Below are positions 41,087 to 49,358 of a DNA stretch of 57,614 nt, one piece after another (position 1 is the first letter of the stretch; each line of letters begins with the position of its first letter). Both the position numbers and the translations under genes were made by a program. This DNA is from Sedimentisphaerales bacterium (GTDB lineage: Bacteria; Planctomycetota; Phycisphaerae; Sedimentisphaerales; Anaerohalosphaeraceae). Below the pieces are notes generated by a model that saw only the letters and a list, made by a program, of their open reading frames with translations, had not been told where the DNA came from and searched no databases. The stretch is taken from the NCBI GenBank assembly GCA_028282905.1, contig JANQGW010000083.1, forward strand, positions 1 to 57,614, given 5' to 3'.

Positions 41087-42070
41087 TTAGTCCGCGTATC
41101 CGTTGGGATTATCGGTATGGAATTTCCAGGCGCTTTCAACAATCGGTTCCAGTTCAGGGAAGTCGGTCGTCCAGCCCAATTCTTTGTGTGCTTTGCTCGC
41201 ATCGGCCGTCAGCACCGGCGGGTCGCCCGGTCGGCGGTCGGTTTCAACAACCGTAAAGTCCTTGCCGGAAACCCTTTTAACGGTATCAATGACCTGCCGG
41301 ACCGAATAACCCTTACCGTTGCCAAGGTTATAATACAGTTCTCTCTCGGCATCCAATTTTTTCAACGCTAGCAGATGCGCTTTACACAAATCTTCAATAT
41401 GAATATAATCACGCACACAGGTGCCGTCGTCAGTGGGGTAGTCCGTGCCAAAGATCTTAATGTTATCGCGTTTACCCATCGCCGCCTGAATAATCAGCGG
41501 AATCAAATGCGATTCCGGCCGGTGGTCCTCGCCGCGGGTGCCGTTGCTGCCGGCACCGCAGGCGTTAAAGTATCGCAGCGCCGCATAGCGAACCTGTTCG
41601 GATTCACTGAGGAAATGCAGCATCCGCTCAACGGCCCACTTGGTTTCGCCGTAGGGATTAATCGGAGCTTTAACCAAATCTTCGGTAATCGGAAACGTTT
41701 CCGGCATCCCATAGACGGCTGCCGTGCTGCTGAAAACAAATTTGTCCACGCCCGCCTTGCCCATCGCTTCCAGCAGCGTACGTGTCTTGCTGACGTTGTT
41801 CTCATAATACCGCAGCGGCTCGGCAACCGATTCGCCCACTTCAATAAACGCCGCAAAGTGCATGACCGCTTCGATGTCATATTTTTTCAATGTTTCGACG
41901 GTAAAGTCCAGGTCACCAAAATCGCCCTGAACAAATTCCGCTTCCGGCACAGCCGCACGATGTCCCTTACTCAGATTATCAAATACAATCGGCTCATGGC
42001 CTTCACGCGCCAGCAGGGCAGTCATATTGCTGCCGATATAGCCGGCGCCGCCGCAAACAAGTACTTTCAT
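41087..42070 (-). CDS. galE: UDP-glucose 4-epimerase
   Basis: 327 residues of the SDR superfamily. NAD-binding motif GAGYIGS at 8-14, catalytic Tyr140 and Lys144 in PYGETK, and the Ser115 in FSSTAAVY. 'YFNACGAGSNGTRGEDHRPE' and 'RPGDPPVLTADASKA' are GalE features. It interconverts UDP-glucose and UDP-galactose. Together with the hexokinase downstream it fits hexose activation, and galactose released by the GH110 enzyme elsewhere in the window could enter here, but that link is inference. Its ATG overlaps the lipoprotein stop by one base. Confidence 0.93.
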   Translation of the reverse strand: MKVLVCGGAGYIGSNMTALLAREGHEPIVFDNLSKGHRAAVPEAEFVQGDFGDLDFTVETLKKYDIEAVMHFAAFIEVGESVAEPLRYYENNVSKTRTLLEAMGKAGVDKFVFSSTAAVYGMPETFPITEDLVKAPINPYGETKWAVERMLHFLSESEQVRYAALRYFNACGAGSNGTRGEDHRPESHLIPLIIQAAMGKRDNIKIFGTDYPTDDGTCVRDYIHIEDLCKAHLLALKKLDAERELYYNLGNGKGYSVRQVIDTVKRVSGKDFTVVETDRRPGDPPVLTADASKAHKELGWTTDFPELEPIVESAWKFHTDNPNGYAD

Positions 42071-42642
42071 TACAGAGTTTCCTTTTCAAGTGTTTCTTTA
42101 ATCTTTTGGATGATCTTCTGCTCCAGTGCCCGGTCAGGCCCCCGATCAAGCCATTCCATTTTCTCAAGTTGCTCGTCGTCAAGTTCCAGGCTCTGCTGAC
42201 GATAGCTGCTGTCGGTAACGCTGGAGGCGATACTCAGCGTACCGCCCAGCGGTTTTTCCGGGATGGACAACTGCTGGACTAAAACCCGGCATTGCAGGCA
42301 GGTGCGTCCGGTTTGCGGGGTAACTTCCACCTCCACCGTCCGCCGCAGACTGTATAAATTCGCTTCTGCAGCACTGTAGGCCGAAGCATTGTCGCCGCGG
42401 AAAAGCTGGAAAAACTGGGCACCGCTCAGAGGACGGGTGCGAATGTAGCGCGCCTCAAAATCGTACTTTTCAATCGGAAACTGCATTCCGATCAAAACCT
42501 TCTGAGCCGCTTCCATGGCCTGATCGCCGCTCACCTTCGGCAAACACACCGGATCCGATGAAACCTGCTGTTGGGGTTGGCCGCAACCGGCTAAGATAAG
42601 CAGACAAACCGCTAAAACCATCCATATCGAGACATTTTTCAT
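42070..42642 (-). CDS. Putative lipoprotein of unknown function
   Basis: 190 residues from ATG 42642, with AAGGAAG 8 bases upstream; TTG 42648 is less likely. The N-terminus is a lipoprotein signal with lipobox LAGC (near residue 20). The mature part has no family I recognise: 'GDQAMEAAQKVLIGMQFP', 'RTVEVEVTPQTGRTCLQC' and a charged helix at the end ('LEQKIIQKIKETLEKE'). It is the first gene of the unit with galE and hexokinase and overlaps galE by one base. Confidence 0.75.
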   Translation of the reverse strand: MKNVSIWMVLAVCLLILAGCGQPQQQVSSDPVCLPKVSGDQAMEAAQKVLIGMQFPIEKYDFEARYIRTRPLSGAQFFQLFRGDNASAYSAAEANLYSLRRTVEVEVTPQTGRTCLQCRVLVQQLSIPEKPLGGTLSIASSVTDSSYRQQSLELDDEQLEKMEWLDRGPDRALEQKIIQKIKETLEKETL

Positions 42643-42892
42643 AATCAATCTTCCTTTTGTTAGGGTGTCCGCCGATTATAGCCCCAAAACCACCCGCTCT
42701 CAAGCCTTAAACCCTCATTTTCTGGCGACTGAGATTTTGGTTGATTGACAAAAAAACTTAAAAACTGCTTTTTTGCCGGGTGTTTTTGGCCGATGTAGAA
42801 AGCGTCCTGACGACTCGATAAATAATCAAATCGGGTCTGAACGCGTATGAAGGACGGCTGAAACAGAGAGTTTTGTGTTGGGAGACGGTAAA

Positions 42893-43321
42893 ATGTTTGA
42901 TTTTTTCGGACTTGGCAAGAAATCAAATAAGACGAAAATCCTGGTCGTTGATGATGAACCGAATATCGTTCAGACGCTCAAAGACCGCCTTGAAATGAAC
43001 GAATACACCGTGGTTACCGCCTGCAACGGCAATGAAGGGCTGCGAACGGCTGAGCAGGAATCACCGGATTTGATCTTATTGGACGTGATTATGCCGATTA
43101 TGGACGGTCACGAAATGCTCGAAGCGCTTCGCGGACAGGACTGGGGCAAGGATATTTCGGTCATCATGCTGACGGCCCGCAGTCAGACGCAAGATATCGA
43201 ACGTGCCCGGGCGTGCGGCATCGACGACTATATCATCAAGCCGTTCGATCTGAGCGAATTGCTCGAAAAGATCGAAAGCATCGTCGAAGCCCGCAAGACG
43301 ACTGCGGTTGTCGCCGGTTAG
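42893..43321 (+). CDS. Single-domain response regulator (CheY-like)
   Basis: 142 residues from ATG 42893, with GGGAG 8 bases upstream. After a 15-residue leader (MFDFFGLGKKSNKTK) comes one receiver domain: acidic pocket D20-D21, phosphorylated Asp64 in 'LILLDVIMP', Thr in 'VIMLTAR' and Lys in 'YIIKPFD'. There is no output domain, so it acts on a partner protein. No histidine kinase is in the window. It is convergent to the 43361 gene. Confidence 0.9.
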   Translation: MFDFFGLGKKSNKTKILVVDDEPNIVQTLKDRLEMNEYTVVTACNGNEGLRTAEQESPDLILLDVIMPIMDGHEMLEALRGQDWGKDISVIMLTARSQTQDIERARACGIDDYIIKPFDLSELLEKIESIVEARKTTAVVAG

Positions 43322-43344
43322 CTATAAAGTGTGCCGGTGATAAC

Positions 43345-43377
43345 GGGGCGGTGTCAGGTATCAGGGAACGCTGCCCC
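43345..43377. terminator. Hairpin between convergent genes
   Basis: GGGGCGGTG (43345-43353) pairs with CGCTGCCCC (43369-43377) through two G-T wobbles, with a 15-base loop. It spans the end of the minus-strand gene, and no T-run follows, so its terminator role is uncertain. Confidence 0.35.
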
Positions 43378-43930
43378 AACCCATCCGGTCTCCGTTGACT
43401 GAGATCAACTCTGCGCGTTTAATAAACCACTTCTTACCGATTTTCTCAAACTCAAATTTCATACCGATAAAGACAATCTGCCCGGCGGCGGAGTATTGGC
43501 TGTCCTGGTCCAGGTGAAGTACAAAATTCCACTCGCTGCTGGCGGCTGTTTTCGAGTCCAGCGTGAGGACATGGGACTGCGTTTTAATTTTTTCAATGGC
43601 CGCCTTGCCGAGATAATATTTCATCGAGCTGTCCAGATGATTGCGGCTTTTGTGCCTGACATCCGAATAGTTCGGACTGATAAACTGCATCATGGTTCTG
43701 ACGTCATTGTCGGCAGCAGCATTTTTGGCAGTGGTAACGATATAGCGGAGGTATTCTGAATCGCTCTTAAAGCCCGCGTCCAGCCCAAAGGCCAGTGCCG
43801 CCAGGACCAGTGGAATCAGCAGGGGTTTGCGACCCCATTCCGGATGGTCCATTCGCAGCATGGAAACGACAATCAGTGCAATCCCTGCGATCGTCAGCAG
43901 CAGCCAGTAACTTTCAAAGACGTTCCACAT
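43361..43930 (-). CDS. Membrane protein with an NTF2-like soluble domain, function unknown
   Basis: 189 residues. Two transmembrane helices (about 8-25 and 35-52), then a soluble domain with 'AAADNDVRTMMQFISPNYSD' and an end made of strands ('IVFIGMKFEFEKIGKKWFIK'), which resembles SnoaL/NTF2-like folds. No catalytic residue is evident. It ends convergent to the receiver gene and is 24 bases before the surE stop codon. Confidence 0.7.
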   Translation of the reverse strand: MWNVFESYWLLLTIAGIALIVVSMLRMDHPEWGRKPLLIPLVLAALAFGLDAGFKSDSEYLRYIVTTAKNAAADNDVRTMMQFISPNYSDVRHKSRNHLDSSMKYYLGKAAIEKIKTQSHVLTLDSKTAASSEWNFVLHLDQDSQYSAAGQIVFIGMKFEFEKIGKKWFIKRAELISVNGDRMGWGSVP

Positions 43931-43954
43931 TGTTCAGCTCCCAGTCAACAGTAA

Positions 43955-44725
43955 TCAGTTATCAGGTGTCAGTTTTATGTTCTTTTGTTTGAGCAGTTCG
44001 TTGCCGGGTTGGTCGGTCAGTTCCTGCCGAAGGCTGGTCAGCGTGACATAGCCGGCGAGGAGGGCGGTAGTGTCGGTCCAGTCGGCATTGTCCGGGTCGC
44101 GGTGGTCGCCGAGACCGGCCAGTTGATAGACATTCTGCCCATTGCTGTCGGTTTTGACCTGATACTTTTCTTCAAAACCGTGGGTTGACTGCGGCACGAC
44201 CAGCAATCCTTTAGGCTCACCTTTGGAAAGCTGCGGCACATTGATATTCGCCACGAGGCCGGCCGGCAAATTCAGCAGTTGTTTGACGACGTCGAAGGCG
44301 TAGTCGGCGGTGCGTTCAAAATCCATCGGCTCGTCAAAGGCGGCGCTGACGGCGATAGCGGGGGTATTGTAAAAGGCTGCTTCGATGGCGCCGGCAACGG
44401 TACCCGAGTAAAAGATGTTGATGCCGACGTTGGCGCCGTGATTCATGCCGGAAACAACCAGGTCAAATGGGCCGCCGGTGTTTAACTCATTGATGGCCAG
44501 CTTGACGCAGTCGGCGGGGGAGCCTTCGACGCTGTAGCCGGCGAATTTTCCGACGATATCGAGGTAGTCGCAGCTGATCGCCTCCAGCGAGATACTGTGG
44601 CCGGCGCCGGATTTCATGTCAGACGGTGCGGCGACAAAGACCTCGGCGATGGTCGCCAGTCGTTTATACATCGCCGCCAGCCCCGGAGCAAAAATACCGT
44701 CATCATTGGTTAAAAGGATTTTCAT
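43955..44725 (-). CDS. surE: 5'-nucleotidase SurE
   Basis: 256 residues. The start 'MKILLTNDDGIFAPG' contains the metal-binding NDD motif at 7-9; 'GAGHSISL' and 'VVSGMNHGANVG' are further SurE signatures. SurE proteins dephosphorylate nucleoside monophosphates in stationary phase and stress. The intergenic DNA on both sides contains CAGTC/CAGTTATCAG-type imperfect repeats (43935-43970 and 44729-44760). Confidence 0.93.
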   Translation of the reverse strand: MKILLTNDDGIFAPGLAAMYKRLATIAEVFVAAPSDMKSGAGHSISLEAISCDYLDIVGKFAGYSVEGSPADCVKLAINELNTGGPFDLVVSGMNHGANVGINIFYSGTVAGAIEAAFYNTPAIAVSAAFDEPMDFERTADYAFDVVKQLLNLPAGLVANINVPQLSKGEPKGLLVVPQSTHGFEEKYQVKTDSNGQNVYQLAGLGDHRDPDNADWTDTTALLAGYVTLTSLRQELTDQPGNELLKQKNIKLTPDN

Positions 44726-44916
44726 GCTTCAGCCTTCAGTCCTCAGTCTATAGTCTTTAGGTTTATAGTCGAGATGCGATTGGGGTATAAATTCCAAATC
44801 GAATCTGGTTCTATCGTATCGTTATTTGGTGAAAAATCAACTGGAAATTACACTCACTTCGGATTGGGTTGTATTTTACGAATCATTTTAGCCGAGGTTG
44901 TCGATAGCTTTGCGTT

Positions 44917-45798
44917 TTATTTCTCCCGGCAGGCTTCAATCAGGGCCGAATAGATGGCGTTTCTGTGTTCGATATCGTCCATCAGCTCCGGGTGCCATTG
45001 CACAAACAGTCCGAACGGTCCATCGGTTCTTTCCAGTGCTTCGATGACGCCGTCACCGGCACGGGCGGTAACTCTGAGATTTTTGCCGAGTTTATCAACT
45101 GCCTGGTGATGGTTCGACAATACAGACGCCCGGTCGCTTTTAAGAATCGAATACAGCGTGCTGTCCGGTTCAATCGTCACCTCATGATAGGCCTGATTGC
45201 CACGATGGGTGAGGTTGTCGTGGACGAAAGTTGGAATGTCTTGTATCATCGTCCCGCCTGAAACGACATTTGTAAACTGCATTCCCAGGCAGATTCCCAG
45301 TGTGGGTTTGCCCGATTTGAGCCATGCCGGGATTAGCCGATTTTCAAACTGATACCGCTGGTCGGTCATGACCGCGACGGTCTTGTGCGGCGTCTGTCCG
45401 TAAGCTTCGGGCGGGATATCCGCTCCTCCAATCAGCACAAGTCCGTCGAGGCGGTCAATATATTGGCAGATGTTCTCTTCGTCGTCAATCGTCGGCAGGA
45501 TGACGGGCACCCCTCCGCATTGGCTGACCGCACGCACATACGCGAAGCCAGCCGTCGTTTTGGAATACAAGTCATTGTCTTGGTTGACCTTATAGACGCT
45601 GGTAATGCCGATTAACGGGCGGTCTGCCGAAGAACTTTGACAGCCCCCAAGCGTGATGATCCCTGCTAATAAGAATAACAGGAGCATTCTGGTGGCGGCG
45701 GAACGGAGAACATGAAAACGAGCAGCGGTTTGTGTGGTCTGCTGGTCGTATTGGATATGGTTGTTTGGTTTGATGTTTTTGGGGTGCATTCGGCACAT
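44917..45798 (-). CDS. Class I glutamine-amidotransferase-like lipoprotein (gamma-Glu-GABA hydrolase family)
   Basis: 293 residues. The start at ATG 45798 is uncertain: ATG 45789 and ATG 45687 are alternatives. A signal sequence with lipobox 'LGGC' precedes the catalytic domain: 'RPLIGITSVYKVNQDNDLYS', the nucleophile Cys in 'GKPTLGICLGMQF', and the His-x-Glu at 'FVQWHPEL'. This is the C26/PuuD-like branch, which hydrolyses gamma-glutamyl bonds. An exported lipid-anchored version is less usual and suggests action on cell-wall peptides; that is inference. Confidence 0.85.
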   Translation of the reverse strand: MCRMHPKNIKPNNHIQYDQQTTQTAARFHVLRSAATRMLLLFLLAGIITLGGCQSSSADRPLIGITSVYKVNQDNDLYSKTTAGFAYVRAVSQCGGVPVILPTIDDEENICQYIDRLDGLVLIGGADIPPEAYGQTPHKTVAVMTDQRYQFENRLIPAWLKSGKPTLGICLGMQFTNVVSGGTMIQDIPTFVHDNLTHRGNQAYHEVTIEPDSTLYSILKSDRASVLSNHHQAVDKLGKNLRVTARAGDGVIEALERTDGPFGLFVQWHPELMDDIEHRNAIYSALIEACREK

Positions 45799-45953
45799 TC
45801 CACAATATTATATTATAAGTATTAAGCAATCGTTCTATGAGTATTATACAGTGATAATCTTAAAAGGGCATTATCCGTTTGATAGGCAATGCGGTCAATG
45901 AAATTTATGCCGTATTCTGATTTTTGCTGTTGCGATTGTTGGCCGCAGAAAGA

Positions 45954-45959
45954 TATAAT
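45954..45959 (+). promoter_or_regulatory. -10 box implying a leaderless nnrE transcript
   Basis: A perfect TATAAT at 45954-45959, with TTGCGA at 45930-45935 18 bases before it. The usual start about 7 bases downstream falls on or next to the ATG at 45966, so the mRNA would have almost no leader. Confidence 0.5.
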
Positions 45960-45965
45960 GGGGAT

Positions 45966-46664
45966 ATGCAAGAATGGACCGGTGACAGTTTGGATGGTTT
46001 TTTTGTGATGAGTCGCGAGGAGGTTCGCGGGTTTGATGCGTGGGCGATCTCGACAATGGGCATTCCGGGCGTGGTGTTGATGGAGAATGCCGCGAAGAAC
46101 TGCACTTCTGTGATATTGGAGCATTTCAGCGAGGCTTGCGGACAGGAGGTGTGCATTTTCTGCGGAACGGGCAATAACGGCGGTGACGGGTTTGTGATTG
46201 CCCGCCAGCTATTTAATCACGGCATTTCGGTGCGGATTGTCATTTGCGGTGACCCGGCTAAAATCAGCGGTGACGCGAAGGTTAATTATGACATCTGCCG
46301 AAAAATGAACCTGCTGATGACTGTGCTTGAGTTGGAGTCGCCGGACTTGTGCCGGGATGTTGAGACGCAGGTGACCGGCTGCGGGCTGCTGGTCGATGCG
46401 ATGCTGGGGACAGGGTTGAACGGTGAGTTGAAGGAGTCGTACGCGTTGCTGATCAGTTCAATCAATTCACATAACCTGCCGATTGTGGCGGTGGATATTC
46501 CATCTGGGCTGGATTGCGATACTGGGCTGCCTTTGCTGGTATGTATTGAGGCGGCGGCGACCGTGACGTTTGTGGCGGTCAAGAAGGGGTTTGCCGAGTG
46601 TTCGCAGTCGCGTCAGGCGACGGGGCGGATCTTTGTGGCGGATATCGGGATTACACCAACTTAG
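45966..46664 (+). CDS. nnrE: NAD(P)H-hydrate epimerase, YjeF N-terminal domain
   Basis: 232 residues from ATG 45966; the longer reading from 45924 begins upstream of the predicted promoter, and ATG 46008 is a shorter alternative. The domain is complete: 'DAWAISTMGIPGVVLMENAA', the nucleotide loop 'CGTGNNGGDGFVIARQL', and 'VAVDIPSGLDCDTG'. It converts R to S forms of damaged NAD(P)H hydrate. There is no fused dehydratase, so the partner NnrD must be encoded elsewhere. Confidence 0.88.
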   Translation: MQEWTGDSLDGFFVMSREEVRGFDAWAISTMGIPGVVLMENAAKNCTSVILEHFSEACGQEVCIFCGTGNNGGDGFVIARQLFNHGISVRIVICGDPAKISGDAKVNYDICRKMNLLMTVLELESPDLCRDVETQVTGCGLLVDAMLGTGLNGELKESYALLISSINSHNLPIVAVDIPSGLDCDTGLPLLVCIEAAATVTFVAVKKGFAECSQSRQATGRIFVADIGITPT

Positions 46665-46726
46665 ATTTAACCACCGAGGATACCGAAGACGCTGAAATAA
46701 CACAGAAAGAAACAATCCCGAAAACC

Positions 46727-46763
46727 GTCATTCCGAACCTACGTGAGGAATCTGTTTAAACAG
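46727..46763. repeat. Dispersed 37-base repeat, copy 2
   Basis: GTCATTCCGAAC, then a variable hexamer, then GAGGAATCTGTTTAAACAG; matches the copy at 35356. The same gap also holds an ACCACCGAGGATACCGAAGACG stretch and 'AATCCTGTTAATCCC', both of which look like low-complexity intergenic repeats. There is no gene in the 191-base gap. Confidence 0.5.
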
Positions 46764-46855
46764 AAATATTCTATGAAAAATCTTGTCAATCCTGTTAATC
46801 CCGTCTAAACAATAATCAGTTTAAATCAGCGTGAATCTGTGGCAAAAAATAAGTG

Positions 46856-47521
46856 CTAAAACATTTCGGTTTCGAGTTGATGAGGGAGGTCTTCGAGGGG
46901 GCAGCCTTGGCAGTTGGGTCTGCGTTTGCAGTGCTGTTTACCGACCTGGACGATGAGGGCGTGGTATTCGTTGAAAAGCTGCACGTTGTGGTCGAAGCTG
47001 CTGTGGAATAGTTCCTGGATGTCGCTATAGCCGCAGCCCGGTTCGATCAGGCCATGGCGACCGAAGACACGGGCGGTGTAGGCATCGATGACAAAGATCG
47101 GTTTATCGAAGGCGTACAGGCAAATCGAGTCGGCGGTTTCCGGGCCGATACCTTTCAGCGTCAGCAGTTGTTCGCGCAGGGTGGAAGTCGGCAGTTCTGC
47201 CAGCTCATCGACCTCGCCGTCATAATTGTCAAACAGCCAGTCCAAAAAGAGCTTCAGGCGGGTCGATTTCTGATTGAAATAGCCGGCCGGACGAATCAGC
47301 GGGGCGATTTGCACGGCGGTCAGGGCATGGAGTTTTTCCGGCGAGAGGCAATCGTTTTTTCGCAGGTTGGCAATGGCTTTCTCAACGTTGGTCCAGTTAG
47401 TATTTTGCGTCAAAATCGCCCCCAGGATGATTTCAAAGCGGCTCTGGCCCGGCCACCAGTGCTGCGGGCCGTAGCGGTCGAGCAATCGCTGGTAAATTTC
47501 GGTTAATAAATGCCGGCTCAT
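46856..47521 (-). CDS. Endonuclease III-like HhH-GPD DNA glycosylase, probably monofunctional
   Basis: 221 residues. 'FEIILGAILTQNTNWTNVEKA' and the helix-hairpin-helix 'LLTLKGIGPETADSICLYA' are followed by the catalytic Asp in 'FVIDAYTARV'. The Lys that gives Nth its lyase activity (GRKTA) is Glu here (GPETA), and the iron-sulphur signature is incomplete: the last Cys is Pro ('CKRRPNCQGCPLEDLP'). This resembles the MagIII/MpgII branch of 3-methyladenine glycosylases. It is divergent to the CPBP gene. Confidence 0.85.
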   Translation of the reverse strand: MSRHLLTEIYQRLLDRYGPQHWWPGQSRFEIILGAILTQNTNWTNVEKAIANLRKNDCLSPEKLHALTAVQIAPLIRPAGYFNQKSTRLKLFLDWLFDNYDGEVDELAELPTSTLREQLLTLKGIGPETADSICLYAFDKPIFVIDAYTARVFGRHGLIEPGCGYSDIQELFHSSFDHNVQLFNEYHALIVQVGKQHCKRRPNCQGCPLEDLPHQLETEMF

Positions 47522-47632
47522 GGGCGATTTTCCCTGTCAATTGTCGATTATTTTTTCCTTTTACTTTGACGCAGTTTGATTATACTTTCAGACACGAAAA
47601 AGTAAAGACCCTTAAGGTAAAGGCTGCACGGC

Positions 47633-48541
47633 ATGTTCAATAGTTGCCGAAAAGCGATATCGCCGCGTAGTGAGCGTTTTTTGGGATATAATTTGCGCGA
47701 TCGAAACCGACGACAATCCGTATCCGGACAGTTAGTACCGTCCGTTCCGAATTCTTACATGGAACGCACGAGCCGGCCGATTTACGCGCTGATATACCTG
47801 CTGGGATTCCTGGCGGTGTATTATTTGGGCTTGATTGTGATGCATCCGGAGATGCTGAACCTAACGATGGCCCAGCCTAAAGTACAAATAGTAGCATTTA
47901 ACTGGGTACGGTCGACTCTGGAGTTTGTCGGGTTTTCAGCACAGGCGACATGGGTAGCGGCGCCTTTCGTGGTGATTGTGATTTTGCTGGCGCTTCAGTT
48001 TACCTCCAAAAGTCCTTGGCGGGTCAAAGGGGCGGATTTCCTGCTGATGGCCCTTGAGTGTATTTTGTTGGCGGTTCCGCTGATTGTACTGGGCTTACTT
48101 CTGAATCGAGGGACGGCAGAGTCTAATGCGGCTTTTTCGCTAACGCTTAGTAGTTCAGGTAATCGTTTGCTGGCCGACATTGTCAGTGGTATTGGGGCTG
48201 GAATATATGAGGAGTTGATTTTTCGGCTCATCCTGATTTGTCTGTTCATGCTTGTGTTTCAGGATTTATTTGGTTTACAGCAGAAGACTGCTACTGTTTT
48301 GTCGGTACTTTTTTCTGCGGTTCTATTCAGTCTATTTCACCATTATATTTTTGTTAACGGTGAATTGAAAGAGATAGATCCGTTTACTGTTGGAAAGTTC
48401 ACATTTCGTGCTCTGGCGGGTATCTATTTTGCTATTTTGTATGCAGTTCGGGGCTTTGGGGTGACTGCCGGAACGCATGCCTTTTACAATATCCTGGCGG
48501 CATTTCTGAGAGAATTGGTTTTGGCGGCAGCTGAGCAATAA
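47633..48541 (+). CDS. CPBP-family intramembrane metalloprotease
   Basis: 302 residues if it starts at ATG 47633 (AAAGG upstream); ATG 47759, just before the first membrane helix, is the alternative and would drop a 42-residue basic leader. About 7-8 helices. The three CPBP/CAAX motifs are present in order: 'EELIFRL' (EExxxR), 'FSLFHHYIF' (FxxxH) and 'HAFYNIL' (HxxxN). It cleaves within the membrane or modifies CAAX-like ends; the bacterial substrate is unknown. Confidence 0.82.
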   Translation: MFNSCRKAISPRSERFLGYNLRDRNRRQSVSGQLVPSVPNSYMERTSRPIYALIYLLGFLAVYYLGLIVMHPEMLNLTMAQPKVQIVAFNWVRSTLEFVGFSAQATWVAAPFVVIVILLALQFTSKSPWRVKGADFLLMALECILLAVPLIVLGLLLNRGTAESNAAFSLTLSSSGNRLLADIVSGIGAGIYEELIFRLILICLFMLVFQDLFGLQQKTATVLSVLFSAVLFSLFHHYIFVNGELKEIDPFTVGKFTFRALAGIYFAILYAVRGFGVTAGTHAFYNILAAFLRELVLAAAEQ

Positions 48542-48644
48542 TTTTTAAATTTTTTTCGCTCTCCTTAGTGCTTTATTTCGTATAACTTGCAAGATAATCG
48601 TCCGATAAGGGGCCAAAACCGCGTTATCAGTATTGGTAAAGGGG

Positions 48645-48674
48645 TTGATTCGCAATGGGGGTTTTTAGTATAAT
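48645..48674 (+). promoter_or_regulatory. Sigma-70-like promoter of the DUF2617 gene
   Basis: TTGATT (48645-48650), an 18-base spacer and a perfect TATAAT (48669-48674). The start is predicted near 48681, 44 bases before the ATG. Confidence 0.55.
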
Positions 48675-48724
48675 GCGATTAACGACAACCAAGACAGCGT
48701 TGACTTTCTTTTGCGAGATAATTA

Positions 48725-49273
48725 ATGGATTCACCAAAAAGCCATTTAGCCGTCAGTGAACTGAATTTTTCTCTCTTTCAGCGACCGCTTCACCCGGAAT
48801 TGTTTTCCGTGTATGCCCGCCGGCACATCAAGACCGAACAGTATGAAACGTCGATTTGGGCCACCGGCGGTGCACATGTGGTGAGTCTTTATACCGGCGA
48901 TGTCTGCCTGACTGAGTTGATCAGTGCGCCGGGCCAGCCGCTGCCGAAACGCGGATTGATCGAGCGTTTTCAGTTTCGCGGCCAGCGCAGTCACAAATGC
49001 ACGCTGAGTCGGGGGTTGAGCTATATGACCGATTTCCAGGTCGAGAAGATGAGTCCGAATCTCTATCGGCAGAGCCATCACGATCTGGAGCGGTTTGCCA
49101 AAAATCGCGGCATTTTCCTGACGTTTTCAGAGGCGGCCGTGGGCGGGTTGGAGCCATTCAGCTATATTGATTTTGAGGCTCGCCGGGATGAACTGCATAT
49201 CCACACGTTCCATGCGTATCCGGAACAGGTGACGATTGTCAAGACGCAGTCGCTGTTTGATCTGCATCAGTAA
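48725..49273 (+). CDS. DUF2617-like protein
   Basis: 182 residues, no signal peptide, no membrane segment. The sequence fits the DUF2617 pattern (about 180 residues): 'YETSIWATGGAHVVSLYTG' in the first third, 'QRSHKCTLSRGLSYMTDFQVE' in the middle, 'SYIDFEARRDELHIHTFHAYPE' near the end. No function is known. It is a one-gene transcript with a promoter and a strong terminator. Confidence 0.6.
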   Translation: MDSPKSHLAVSELNFSLFQRPLHPELFSVYARRHIKTEQYETSIWATGGAHVVSLYTGDVCLTELISAPGQPLPKRGLIERFQFRGQRSHKCTLSRGLSYMTDFQVEKMSPNLYRQSHHDLERFAKNRGIFLTFSEAAVGGLEPFSYIDFEARRDELHIHTFHAYPEQVTIVKTQSLFDLHQ

Positions 49274-49305
49274 AATAATCCTGTAAAGGAGGGGTTAAAA
49301 ATATA

Positions 49306-49340
49306 AGCGGGGCAGTCATTAAGGCTGTCCCGCTTTTTTT
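49306..49340 (+). terminator. Intrinsic terminator of the DUF2617 gene
   Basis: AGCGGGGCAG (49306-49315) pairs with CTGTCCCGCT (49325-49334) through one G-T wobble, 9-base loop, followed by a T7 run. It lies 19 bases from the convergent gene's stop codon and may work for both. Confidence 0.85.
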
Positions 49341-49358
49341 GTGGATTTGGAAATTGAT

